64,000 nt of DNA from Stratiolaelaps scimitus (GCA_019614645.1 JABWDB010000001.1:1-64000); one strand, 5' to 3'. Shown: positions 39,704-50,667, numbered from the stretch's first letter. The notes: generated by a model from the letters alone, not told the origin. Numbers and translations are program-made.

Positions 39704-39748
39704 TGCACAAGTGACAACGAATTAAAGTGGCAAGTCGCCACTTGTGCA
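39704..39748. repeat. Nested inverted repeats
   Basis: TGCACAAGTG (39704-39713) pairs with CACTTGTGCA (39739-39748). A competing inner hairpin pairs AGTGGC (39726-39731) with GCCACT (39737-39742). The two stems share bases 39739-39742, so only one can form fully at a time. Confidence 0.65.
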
Positions 39749-41869
39749 CATGCAACACAGAATAATATACTTTCTCTAAACAACAGAATAATCAAAGACA
39801 AAATAAGTGTACAAACTTCACCACGAAATGTTCTGTAATTGTTAAACTGTCGGATGAATGACCCGCGCATATTTGAAAAAAATAAAAAGTACTAAAAGTC
39901 GCCAAACATTTTGTGCGAGCGAACGCGAGCGGGATTTGTAATAAGTATTTTAAAAATAATTTCTTCTTCAGGTCGAATATTCAACTTAATTAACAGAATA
40001 GGTAATTGCAGTAATATTATTCAAAGGCGAAAAAGATTTGAATCCCGTCGTGTGGTTTCTCCAATGTGAAACATACTCATTTTGTTGTTATTGGAGCGGA
40101 CGAAAATGACTGAATAACTGCAACCTTAATTCTTCACTTATTAAACCTAACGACTAACTATGTATTATCTATCTACCTAATGCTATATATATATATATAT
40201 ACATAACTCGTCCACGTTTTGTTATTGCTAGAACCATCGTTATATAAGTACGGTACGCTTCTGGACCTCGGTAACATTCGATAACGTCATTAGGACAAAT
40301 CCGATGGGAGAACGCGTAGGCGTGTAGAGATGAGTATTAGTTGCAATCTGCTCACGCCGAAGACTTAGCCTTACAGGGCCTTCAGTTCAAACCTCATAAT
40401 GTTCATAGGGATAGACGCATTATATTATACTTGCAGATTTATTAATAAAGCTCTTATCATCATCATGATAAAGATAATTGTTATTATGCCAATAGTTCAT
40501 ATTTTCTTATGTTATATATGTATATGCACAATACCTGCATCAGTTATTTGTAGACTGCAAAACTCTCCCAGAAGCAGCTAGGTTACCTTTCCTGTTTTTC
40601 ATGCTTATCCGAGCAACTAATAGCGTTTCGAGAGGATGAACAACACGAGGTAAATTCTTCTATCGATTTCGATTATCATTATTATTATTATTAGTAGTAT
40701 TAAGACAAGAAGTGCCCCTTGAGAACACAACCATTCGAGGCGTTCGGTCTTAAAGGGTGACGTCATCGGTCCGCTCAGCCACATTGTCACCAGAAGCAAT
40801 GATGGCGTTGAATGCGCGTGCACTCTGAATGAAACTTCAGAGAATCGAGAGCATTAAAGTTTAGTGCTGAAGTCGCTCTTGTTACAGCGGTAAAATCCGA
40901 CAATGACACATTTTGTCGACAGTCGCCCTGTTGTGAGTGCGATAGCCATTTGACGACCTGGACGATGTCTAGCAGACGACGAATCGGCGCGTATCGCGTA
41001 ATAAGAAATGTATTGCACATCGAACTGTATTTTTGTGGGGCAAAAAGCCCATATTTGCGAGAAACAATTATGTTACATTTAACTATTATTTATATTTCGC
41101 TCGACTTCAGCGATCATGGGGAAACGTTTGCTATCGCAGCTGATGATGAGGTGAATTGGCAACTTCAGTTTATCCAACTCGAAGGTCACAAATGGCATCC
41201 GCACTTAATACTCAGAAACGCCGTCCAATTAAATAGTAATCCTTCTGTATGGCTGATGGTGAGGCCGGACCAAGTGAAACCGGGTTGGTTTCGGCTTTCA
41301 TGGATTCGGCCTAAGCTGACTGACCGATTGCGGCATCCTGATTTCAAATCTGTAGAGTCCTCAAGCGGACTTCGCTCACCACGCAGTTACGTTTGGACAG
41401 TGTAAACGTCATAAAACCATTTACTCTACACAATGGAATAAGGCCACCTTGAATGGTGTAAGAGATCTGCCGAATCTCGGAACGTCTTGTCGACCTACAA
41501 ATCACACAGTGGCAGGACCTGTGCAACTCTAGACATAACCTTTTTACATCGGACCGCACGTTTTTATTTACATTTTGATGGATCATTTTTGTGAGCAATA
41601 AGCACCGAATAATACACCTTACACATGCATATGCCTTTACGAACACGCATCACAACGAGGACTAAATCAGCGCCGCCCGAGCTCACTGTAAGTGGAGTTC
41701 GCGTTTTTAAAGAAGTCAGTGCGGCATCTTTATCCTGCGCCGCCCCAATATCTGAAGTCACTGCCGCATTCTGTCGCCTATTTATTCCCACCCGTTGTCG
41801 ACATCAAACGCTCGCGTAGGCCAGAACCAATCATCACCCCTCATCCATCCACCCTCCACTTGATCCCCT

Positions 41870-41911
41870 TTGTTGTTGTTGTTGTTGTTGTTGTTGCTGC
41901 TGCTGCTGCTC
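41870..41911. repeat. Compound TTG / CTG trinucleotide repeat
   Basis: About nine TTG units followed by five CTG units. It leads directly into a long pyrimidine tract. Confidence 0.92.
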
Positions 41912-42054
41912 CTTTTCCTCCTCCTGCTCCTCCTTCTCCTCCTTCTCCTCCCCCTGCTCCTCCTCCCCCTGCTCCTCCTTCTCCTCCCCCTGCTGCTCCT
42001 TCTCCTGCTCCTCCTTCTCCTCCCCCTGCTCCTCCTCCTCCTTCTTCTCCCCTG
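41912..42054. repeat. Long polypyrimidine (CCT/CTT/CTG) tract
   Basis: Roughly 140 nt of C and T broken only by isolated G from CTG units; the other strand is polypurine. All three frames on each strand stay open through it (Pro/Leu/Ser on plus, Glu/Gly/Arg on minus), which explains frames of 86-186 codons here. Such tracts can adopt triplex DNA; no gene function should be inferred. Confidence 0.9.
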
Positions 42055-43767
42055 GTTGTATCTGTCCGCTGTCTGTTTCTGTTCTCCGGCTTGCTTGTCT
42101 GGCCATCCTCCTCGATTTTGCACAGGTTGAATCCCGCATTCCCGTTGTTCGCTCGAGCGTTCTCTCGTTCGCGATTCTGTCTCTCGTCTCTGATTCGCCG
42201 CACCGTTCAGTTGTTACGAGTGAGTCAGCTGTTGTTGTTCGAGTTGTCGTAGTTGCCGCCGTCGATGGGCGAACTCCGAGAGACCGAATGTCGTCTCCCA
42301 CTCTGTTGGACCCAACGGCCGCCGTCGTTGTTGCTGTAGCCGCCGCCGCCGTCGAGGCCCGGCCGAGAGGCTGGCCGCTCGAGTAAAAGAGATTTCGATT
42401 TTTGGCGCGCGCCAGCCCTCGTCCGCTGGTTCGGGCTCACGCCGGTCCGTCGATGTCGTCGTCGTCGTTGTTGTTGCCGCCGTCGTCATCAGCATCATCA
42501 TCACCCTCCTCCTGCTTCTTCTTCTTCTCCGGAAATTGAGTCGCGCGAGTAGCAAGCTCTTCCGCTTTAGGGAAAGGCCGCCGTGTGGGACGGGCGTGAG
42601 ATGTCTGCGAAGGGCGGTTAGGGGATTGAATAAGTCTGGGGGCGTTGGGGGATCAGAGCGAACTCGAGCGAAGCGGGTGGCGCGGCGAACGACTGTCCGT
42701 GGTCCGCGCCTCGTGCGTGCGTCTGCTCATTTCCAACGCAGCCCCCCCCCCCAGCCTCGCTCGCTGCCCCAACCCAACCGATGTCACTCCGCTCCCGAAG
42801 TCGCCGCCGCCGCCACCACCACCACCGCTGCTGCTGCTGCTGCTGCTGTAGTCACCGTCACCAGCACCATCGTCTGTCTTTCGGTTACCTGTTCCAACTA
42901 TACGTCCATACAGGCACAAGCACGGTGAAGTTACACACACACACACGACACGGCAGACACAACACACAGGGCCCGATCTCAGCCGCCAGCTATTGCCAGA
43001 TATTGCGTCCGCTCCGCCTCTCTAGTGCTTTCTGAACGGTCGGAGGCTTCTTCCATTTCTCCCCGTGCTGTGGCTCTTGTCCAGGATGTCCCCACCTTCA
43101 TATGGGCCTCGACTGCCCCACCTCACTGGGGGCTTCAATGACGCGTTGGCTGGCGGACTTCGCTCGAGGGCGTTTGAATTTTTTGGCTGCTTCTTACCGG
43201 CCGGCTGCCCGGTGTCTTGTCATTACTACGCATATGGGGAAATTTGAATTTGATTTTCATCGATAAAAGGAAATCGACACCAAAGTACACATGTATATAC
43301 GAATGTATATATATATATGTATAAGTACAGCGCGCGGAGCTCACGGAACAGAACAAGAGCCGATTGTTGGTTCATCTAAATTGGATTGTTAGAGCGAGAG
43401 AGTCTACTCAATCATAGCTTGGTGTTGATGAAATAATGATAACCCAGTCAATGGTCTGCAATATTGTCGATCGCCTATAATCTAGCGTTATTGCTGGACT
43501 TATATAACAACATAAGCGATTGTCCTCACTAGATTTCTGTGCAGATGAGGATTCATCGGAGGTTTTCACCTGTCACCCTCTAAGCAGTTGTCAACTTCTC
43601 AACACATGTTCATGACAAGGGCCATGGCTATGTTTGGCGAAGGCATGCGGCAGCTGGCATTACCTCAAACTTCGTTTAGTTTTTAGTACGTAGCTTTTAG
43701 TATTATAGAGAGTACGACAAAATGAGCAGACACAACTCCTGTTAAATGCTGAGTATAAAGGTAAATG
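42055..43767. other. GC-rich then AT-rich, no recognisable gene
   Basis: Contains CGT/CGC patches (42250-42500), the compound triplet repeat at 42802-42848, and a TA run near 43305-43320. No protein family recognised. Confidence 0.42.
42802..42848. repeat. Compound CGC-CAC-GCT trinucleotide repeat
   Basis: Consecutive blocks of about four CGC, four to five CAC and seven GCT units. The CAC-to-GCT order recurs at 47477-47512. Confidence 0.9.
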
Positions 43768-43850
43768 CTTTATTGGTTTATTAAGGGACCTGCAATTTTA
43801 AAATGCTTAAGCTTTCTTATATGTCATCATGCAGCTGGCCTGTGTGTTAC
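43768..43850 (-). repeat. SINE-like repeat, copy C (5'-truncated)
   Basis: On the minus strand it ends in TTAATAAACCAATAAAG, preceded by the AAAATTGCAG block and a GACATATAAG segment, aligning with copy A over about 80 bp with scattered differences. It lies 40 kb from copies A and B, showing that the family is dispersed and not a local duplication. Confidence 0.6.
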
Positions 43851-45439
43851 TTATGTTTAGCCGGCGCCCCCGAATCGTACTTTGTTACCGTTATCGGAAC
43901 GGCCTTGGATAGTTACACTTAAATTTACCCTGAAACTGACTCAGGGTATATGCCATGACGACAAACATCGCAGAATATGCGCCCTTTTCAACTTTTATCC
44001 CACTCCTTCATTTTTAGCTGAAAACACAAATCAAAGTACGTTAACAGGGACCTTCGGGTGTTCCCTACAGAAGACTCAAATAGAGGAAGGCCGAAAAACA
44101 GACTCCCCCTCCCTCTCTCTCTCCCTGTTTGGTGGAATCGCGCTACCGTTGCTCTGGGACGATCTGCTGTCTACCCTCGAGAGATTAGCTATTGTTGAGG
44201 TTTTTGTCTTTACCTCTGGGGAGAGACGATTCAGTAGCGAGTGCTACTGTTGCCGGGGAGTACCGAGCATCTGACTTAACTTACGTCATGGCGAATTGCA
44301 GTGGGCCTTTGTCGAGAGCGTCTGTTATGAGCGCCTAAGTGCCCTCAGCGGAGAACAACGCCGAATACACTTCGGAGATTCGTCCCTGCTTACGCTATCG
44401 TTGGAACGATACGGATGGGGACAGAGAGAGAAAACAAGAAAGAAGTAATTAAGTTCTCTGTAAGTTTTCTGTTGCTTGGGCCACTTGGGAAATTCCCTTC
44501 GATCTTCAGCACAAAGCATAGTTGTAATGGACCCTGGCTAGGTCTACCACCGCATATTGCGGAAATAACTTCACTAATTGTCAGGGTCGCAACTCAGCTG
44601 GGCGGGACGGTGCGTTGTTGTCTATTGCCTATGGGCAATAATACTGGCAATAATCAAAGGCGTACGATATGGCTAGATTTTGTACGACAGATAAACAAAA
44701 AAAACACTATAATTGAGTGTTAATAAGTTAACTAATATATAGCCTGTAGGTCAGTTCTACTATCTACCATTAAAATTCCATAAGGTTTACCTGGTACTTT
44801 CTAAGCCATTTACAAAACTATTTCATCTTTGCACTGGCTTGAGTTATGTGTACATTCGCGGCGAGTGTAGACGGCGTTAACACATATAATCACATCGGAT
44901 TTTTTAGTTTTATCGATTCCAAGGATCCTAATGTGTTGTTGCTCGTATCTTCGCCTGTCTTCCACATCGCTGTTGGTCGATATTCATAGATTGTCTGCGT
45001 GAGTGTGTCTAGCCCCTTGAGTTTGCCATTATCGTTGACCTAGTGCGCTCTGCCACGATTACATTCACCAGTGTGATATCGGTGCCACACGTGGCGCGAC
45101 CCCATTTACAGATGCCGTTGATATTTGGTTCGTGTAACATTGGTGTTCCGCAGTGATCGCGGTGTAACCCATTGATGCAGAACCTGCTGACTGTGAGTCG
45201 GTTGTTTCTGGTGGCCTGCTTCTGTCCGTCGATCGTCATTGGCGGGATCTTTATAATAGAATGCCGGCTGGGCTTCTTCTATTTGCCGTTGCTGTTTCTC
45301 GATGAAGGCGAGGTAGGCCATCTCGGTTATGCCTAGTTCGTAAATCTTTTCGATGAAGGACGACGCCTCGGCCAGAGGGTGCACGAGATAATGGCGCGTG
45401 GTTGAGTCGAGACCCAAGGCCAGCTTTAGTTAGATGAAA
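43851..45439. other. No confident gene; one unexplained minus-strand frame
   Basis: The minus-strand frame 45106-45417 (103 codons) and the overlapping frame at 45009-45239 have protein-like composition, with several Cys and His in the second. They may be remains of a retroelement gag-like region or chance. The remainder of the stretch is featureless. Confidence 0.35.
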
Positions 45440-46240
45440 TAAACCACTGGATGATATAGACAAGGTGACTTCTTCCCCCCAAATGATCCCTCTACTCTTC
45501 GTATTTCTCGACCTCAAGTCGCCTTTCGACTCAGGCTCAACAATCATCGTTCTGGGCAAACCTGCCGAGACCGGCGTCCCACGGAACGTTTGAAGGCTGC
45601 TGATGGGGACAATCGAGGCCGAGTATTGTTCTCAGTACTGATCTCCGACCTTCCCCGTTTGCATCAAGCAAGGCAGTAAAGGTGATCCTGTACGCGAATG
45701 ACTTCGTTCTATACAGCCGGAGCATACACCGTCTACAGTGGGCGCTGGCAACACTCAACAACTACGCCGCTGAATTTGGACTAGAAATGAACACGGGAAA
45801 AATAGACGTGGTGAAGTGAAGAGAAAGGGAAAGACTATCGGACCCTGACTCACTTCATCTAAACCATTTTAAACATATCAAAAAATAGTATTAGAAAGGT
45901 GGTCGACAGTTCTCTAAGCAAACCTGAACAGGATCTCGGCCATCTTCCAGAAGTCAACGTCGTGTCAATTTGATCCTCCGCTCCTTCAGTTTACTGAGTT
46001 ACCCTACGACAGGACAGTGGGGATATTTTGTTTGGTGTGAAATCGATTCTTAGCTCAATGTAAAGATGAAGATTTACAGCACAGCCAGATTTAGCGGAGT
46101 CATCATGCAACATGTCCAGATTTTATTAAACAATTACAGCCAGAGATGTGCTTCGTCCCAGTGATTTGTTAGGATAATGAATTGGTCCTAAGGTCGCATT
46201 CGACGTCCTCAGCTATCATATATCCCACAAGCGAAAAGGT
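45440..46240 (+). mobile_element. Decayed non-LTR retrotransposon (LINE) with reverse transcriptase remains
   Basis: Plus-strand translation gives an RT motif A-like segment, FLDLKSPFDS (45504-45533), and downstream, in another frame, a motif C-like VILYANDFVLYS (45682-45717), followed by WALATLNNYAAEFGLEMNTGK. The expected YADD reads YAND, so one catalytic Asp is changed. The two motifs are only about 62 codons apart and in different frames, indicating deletion and frameshift. The frame stops at 45819. The outer limits are estimates. Confidence 0.7.
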
Positions 46241-47100
46241 TATTAGAAGTCCTCTCTCTATGTGTATATATGTCATATATTCAAAATTATCGTTCATTGA
46301 TGACGACGACAATGACGAAGGATACGACTGGCTGCTTTGTTGGCTTCCATAGACTGTTTCATCTCACACCCGTCATGTGTTCTATAACGGAGACGTCCAA
46401 ATGGAAAAGTTTAAACCACCCATGGAAGGGTCGTAAGCCTACCTGAACCCCATTTCACCCCTGCAGTATCCAATGGAAAGGTGATCCAGATACTCTCGAA
46501 TCTTATTTGGGTGTGATCGGCAACGAGGTGTTTCGGCCTCGCTGACGGCTACGAAACGCTTCGGACGCGTGGATGACGCTGGCTTTGCAATGCTCATCGG
46601 CTCTTGAACGAGAGCTGATCTCTGAGCGGAGTCGGCGTGCGATGTCCAAGTTCGCCGACGGCTGTCTGCTGTCTCGGTAATGTTACAGAACGAACGACTT
46701 TGAATTCATCGGGCGGCGCTTTGTCGCGTTTGCCACCTCCATTCGAACCCCTGTCCGGGGATCTCTCGAGCCTTCGTCCGAATTCTGTCAGCAAGAACAG
46801 TGCGTGGTGCGCGAGGCAGATTGCGAAGAAGAAATTCTCGAGCAGAGCCCGACCGAAGAGCCGACAACACAAATAACCGACAGAGAGAGAGGGAGAGTTC
46901 CAAGGATGGATAACAAGAGGGACTCCTGGGGTGCTCCATCGAATGGGGGTAGCCGGAATCGGCTGCAGAAACGCGAAACGGCTCGGGAGCTAGGTTGTAG
47001 CAGCCTCTGGAGAAATGAGAAGATGCATGGGACTGTGGCCGTTGCCGCCACTCACGGAACCACAATCCGGTCAACCCGGTCGGCCCGGAAAAGATAAGAG

Positions 47101-47108
47101 TATAAATG
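47101..47108 (+). promoter_or_regulatory. Candidate TATA box
   Basis: TATAAATG at the border between a GC-rich upstream flank and a purine/CAG-rich downstream region with GA tracts. No clear initiator about 30 bp downstream and no recognised coding sequence following, so this is weak. Confidence 0.22.
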
Positions 47109-47476
47109 CGAAGAGGCCCTGAGATGCGAAGGAGTGCTGGCGACCAGATAGCAGTGGTAGCAGCAGTATCAGCAGGGGCGTGCAGCGGAGGGTGGGGAGT
47201 AAGGAGCAGAGGGAGTCACGGGAGCATGGTGAAAAGGAGGAGTTAAATGAGCGGCGGTTCGAAGGAGAGAAATGAGAGGAGAGTTCGAAGCAGAGAGAGA
47301 GAGAGAGAGTCCCCCTGGAGGCCAACAAGCGAGCCAAAGCAGAGGCGGGACGAGGCATCGTTCGAAGGCACTAGGAACACTTGAGAGCCCGAAGAGAGAA
47401 AGACCCCCGACTTTTCTGTCTTTAATTTATGTCGTTCCGCTTTTGCATCGTCGTGCTCTCGTCCGCCTCCGCCGCA

Positions 47477-47512
47477 ACCACCACCACCACCGCTGCTGCT
47501 GCTGCTGCTGCT
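47477..47512. repeat. Compound CAC-GCT trinucleotide repeat
   Basis: About five CAC units joined to seven GCT units through CCG, the same order and junction as the repeat at 42814-42848. Confidence 0.9.
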
Positions 47513-48607
47513 ACCCGTTCGCTTTTCGTTTTTCCTTGAAGACAACACCAACGGTTGACAGCCACAACAGCGACAGCCAAATAAGCCTCGAAGCGAAGCG
47601 CAATCAGCCTCTGTGACGACTTGAGTTGCCGCCGTTGAGACGCCCACTCGGCGTCCGTCGATCGTTCCAATGTGTGTTCCATTTTGCAGACCGCAGCAGT
47701 CGGTAAGTAAATCAGATTGCCAGCGAGCCAGACGGCAAGGGGAATAGAGACCAGCCGACGAAATATCCCACAGGCTATCCACAAAGGCGGGCATTTAGAA
47801 TTTTCAAGAGAATGCTTTAAGGTACGTTTTCCTTCAAGTTGAAAAGGGGGTAGCGACTTGTATTCGGGTTTCGCCTCCCGGTCGATCAGGGGGTCGTGTG
47901 ACGCGGTGTATGGTATTCGCTGTGTTCCATGTCAGCGTGTTCCCATGAAGGGATACTGGCATAAGAGCGTGTGACATCAGTGTCACTGATCAACGAGAAC
48001 TAGAGTATGGTTAATGCTCATAAAACTACTATACCGGAAAACGGAATGTATAATTATTATGTACTATTATTATATTGTAAGAAAGAGAGCGAATATCGAC
48101 ATGTTATAGTATATATATATATATACGCTGCGCATGGTACAATGGTTCCTGCCAAACAATATTATCGGTTGGGACACCTACAATACCCAATAGCCAGCGT
48201 CGTATATAAAGTGATGTCGCAATGGTGCAAGAGCATCGTACATAGGATAGGCAAGCGGACCGCTTGATGATAGAATTCGTTAACATAAATTAGCCGTTAA
48301 ACATAATCGCACCGCCGAACGTGCCGTTCATCGATAAAGGACATGCTCCTAGTTTTGATTCAGCCGAAGTTTCAGACCCGTTACTCGACTGGTTCACGCG
48401 GCATATGAGAAACGTATATCACCATTTACGTACATCCGACCGACGTTTTTTTAACAGAGATATCGGCTTAGAAGTTCAAGTTCGAGATGTCGACGAACCG
48501 CTTCTGTCGAATACAAACTTCAAGTGGAAGGAAAATATTTTGGATTCTTTAATTGAATTTTTCTTCATTTCACCCCTCACCGATTCAGTCTCATCGATGA
48601 TAGCCCA

Positions 48608-48664
48608 TAACCCATATTATTTAGCCTCCCATAGATAATCCATTGATATGGGTTATCTATGGGA
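48608..48664. repeat. Interlocking inverted repeats
   Basis: TCCCATAGATAA (48627-48638) pairs perfectly with TTATCTATGGGA (48653-48664). TAACCCATAT (48608-48617) pairs perfectly with ATATGGGTTA (48646-48655). The two stems overlap at 48653-48655. Confidence 0.65.
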
Positions 48665-49382
48665 TGTTATTGTTATCCCTGCTCAAACTCAGGAGAGACT
48701 ATCGCAGGGTTGAGAGAACTCTGTTAGGTGTTACTGATCAATCCCAGCGACCCTGTACTCGGAGACTCGGCTGTCTGACCATTTCTGCGTCAAAAAACAA
48801 GTCACTAACTCTATCATTTCTATTTTAATTCATATTCTTTCATATTCTGCTTCACCTTCATAGATTTTTCGTTGCATAGTGTTGCGTTTGCTTTTTTATT
48901 TTTCGCCTTTTTTCACCGTACAATGAATGTTGCAACAATTCTTTACGCATTTAGTCTCGTTTCATTCCTTAGATTTCATTTTTACTAAAAACAAATTTTT
49001 TTTTAATGTTGCTGCAGTATCGCTCCAGGTGGATGCCGGAGACTGCAGGGGTAGCACCCGGGGCGAAGAACTCGCCCTCCTTCGCTTTGTGCTCAACTTG
49101 TATTTTTCATTTGTTTCCTCTGTGATTTTTTTTTTCTACTCTTACTACTCAATAGATATTTGAGCAACGTCTCCGTTCCTCGCCTTCGGAAACGTCTCAC
49201 GACAGGTGCTTAATACAGCTTAATTCCGCGCACAATTTGCAATCGGGAAGAGGGATAGCGGAATATGTGATGCTTTAGGTGATACACAGAGTCAGTCTGT
49301 GCTTTTGTTGACTAATGGCTGTGTGGTACTGCATCGGATTCGATACGATTCACAGTTTTCCCAGTGAGCCATAGTATTATTA

Positions 49383-49408
49383 TTAGGACATACACTTCAA
49401 AATTTCGC
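49383..49408 (+). repeat. Left terminal inverted repeat of the mariner
   Basis: Begins TTAGGACATACACTTC and matches the right end except A versus G at position 6. The transposase would bind here. The similarity ends at the GCGCC/GCCTT divergence. Confidence 0.93.
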
Positions 49409-49446
49409 GCCTTTCGAATGGCGCACAGCCCGAACTACGCTACACA

Positions 49447-50580
49447 ATGCGTTCATTTTTGGAGTGGGCACGCGGCAGGAACGTGGCTTTCTTTCAAACA
49501 CTGAGTGGTTTCGATACGATCAGAAAGATGGACACTGCAGCAGAAAGTTCAAATTCCCCCAAAAATCAACGGGAAAACATCAAGTTTTTGTTTCTCCAAA
49601 AATACCCTCCAGCTGAAATCCATCGACAATTAGTGAAGGTGTACGGTAGGTCTGCCTTATGCCTGCGAACGGTGCAAAATTGGTGCAAGCGATTTAACAG
49701 TGGAAATTTGGACACCGATGACCACCGAGGAGGGGACCAGAAATCAGGTGCGACAAGGGACGAACGGATTGAAAGAATCAAGGCAGCTTTTGAGCAAAGT
49801 AGAGCTTGGTCCACGGGGTCATTGTCGGCTGAAACTTTGATTCTTCGGACGACGTGTTATAAAATTATCACCAATATACTGAAGAAGAAGAAAATCAATG
49901 AAAAATGGGTTTTCCATAAACTGAGTGCTGACCAAATGAAAATGCGTGTGGAGTGTTCGACATTTAATTTGAAGACTTATACGCAACAAACCAGTCGCTT
50001 AGAGCACACCGTGTCGATAGACGAGACATGGGTTAGCCTGGATAGACCCCCTGAGAAGGACCAAGCAAAACAGTGGCTCCGACAAGGTGAAGCGGCAACG
50101 TCTGTGGCAGTGCCAGATAGATTCGGACGAAAGGTGTTGATGATACTCGCTCTGGATATCAAGGGTGTTTGCTATTATGAAATATTGGCGGCAAACGAAA
50201 AACTCAATGCTCCCCGATATCTCGGCTTCTTGAAAGGATTGATGAACAAATGGCGTGGGGATCGACAGCACCGAGTGTGGTTACTCGACGACAACGCAAA
50301 ACCTCACCGCACTGCTGAAATTACGGCCTGGATGGAGAGGAACAATATTGAGCGATGGCATCAACCCCCATATTCTCCTGATTTAAGCCCGTGTGATTAT
50401 GGTTGTTTCCATGCATTAGAAAGGGCAATAGGTGGGGTTCCATATGCAACCGTCGACTTACTCGTAAAAGCACTAGATAATGAAATTATATATGGAAATG
50501 CAAATGGTAAATATTTGGCTATTTCAAAACTCCCAGAGCACTGGAATCGGTGTGTCAATAAAGCTGGAGAGTACCTCTAA
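49447..50580 (+). CDS. Mariner transposase (D,D34D), intact
   Basis: Catalyses cut-and-paste transposition in the nucleus by binding the element's inverted repeats. The frame is 377 codons without a stop. The N-terminal part (residues about 38-150) carries the paired helix-turn-helix DNA-binding region. WVFHKL at 154-159 is the mariner WVPHEL linker motif. The catalytic triad is D192 in SIDETW, D282 in DDNAKPH and D317 in YSPDLSPCDY, with exactly 34 residues between the last two. Met28 (ATG at 49528) would give 350 residues, close to the usual mariner length of about 345, and may be the true start; the upstream Met is used here because the decayed copy also keeps an in-frame Met at the same place. 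All catalytic residues are present, so activity is plausible but unproven. I do not assign a subfamily. Confidence 0.95.
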   Translation: MRSFLEWARGRNVAFFQTLSGFDTIRKMDTAAESSNSPKNQRENIKFLFLQKYPPAEIHRQLVKVYGRSALCLRTVQNWCKRFNSGNLDTDDHRGGDQKSGATRDERIERIKAAFEQSRAWSTGSLSAETLILRTTCYKIITNILKKKKINEKWVFHKLSADQMKMRVECSTFNLKTYTQQTSRLEHTVSIDETWVSLDRPPEKDQAKQWLRQGEAATSVAVPDRFGRKVLMILALDIKGVCYYEILAANEKLNAPRYLGFLKGLMNKWRGDRQHRVWLLDDNAKPHRTAEITAWMERNNIERWHQPPYSPDLSPCDYGCFHALERAIGGVPYATVDLLVKALDNEIIYGNANGKYLAISKLPEHWNRCVNKAGEYL

Positions 50581-50641
50581 CTCATACCAAAAAATCTTAG
50601 TTCTACCTCATTTAGTTCAAAAGTTATTGTGATTTAAAAAG

Positions 50642-50667
50642 GCGAAATTTTGAAGTGTATGCCCTAA
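50642..50667 (-). repeat. Right terminal inverted repeat of the mariner
   Basis: Reverse complement begins TTAGGGCATACACTTC. It lies 62 bp after the transposase stop and is followed by the TA duplication at 50668. Confidence 0.93.

Larger units (their letters stand above)
36251..41869. other. No recognisable gene
   Basis: GC-rich until about 37.5 kb, then mostly AT-rich apart from 38.4-39.1 kb. A self-complementary CTAG run lies at 38808-38822 and a foldback at 39704-39748. Plus-strand frames at 39131-39358 and 40950-41405 and a minus-strand one at 37911-38192 look ordinary in composition, but I recognise no family. Confidence 0.4.
46241..49380. other. No recognisable gene; GC-rich core with TATA-like box
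   Basis: AT-rich flanks surround a GC-rich core at 46.5-47.8 kb, which carries GA tracts (47291-47307), a compound triplet repeat and a TATA-like box. A plus-strand frame at 48321-48638 (105 codons) is protein-like but unassigned. A foldback lies at 48608-48664. Confidence 0.4.
49383..50667 (+). mobile_element. Complete mariner transposon
   Basis: A 1285-bp element with 26-bp terminal inverted repeats (25 of 26 identical) starting TTAGG, flanked by TA at 49381-49382 and 50668-50669. This is the target-site duplication expected for Tc1/mariner. It encloses an uninterrupted transposase frame. Length, termini and duplication all fit a mariner. Intact termini and frame suggest a recent insertion. 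A second, degraded member lies at 1757-2712. Both sit in AT-rich DNA. Confidence 0.96.

Noticed and set aside
40300..40410. Possible tRNA-like sequence with AGTTCAAACC
   Set aside because: Only box B is convincing; no acceptable box A or cloverleaf was found.
41692..42301. Overlapping frames of 86-186 codons on both strands
   Set aside because: They translate the TTG/CTG and pyrimidine repeats into Pro/Leu or Glu/Gly/Arg runs; every frame is open, so this is composition and not coding.
49311..49365. tRNA-like promoter just upstream of the mariner
   Set aside because: A near box A is present, but the possible box B is only about 14 nt downstream, too close for a tRNA or SINE head.
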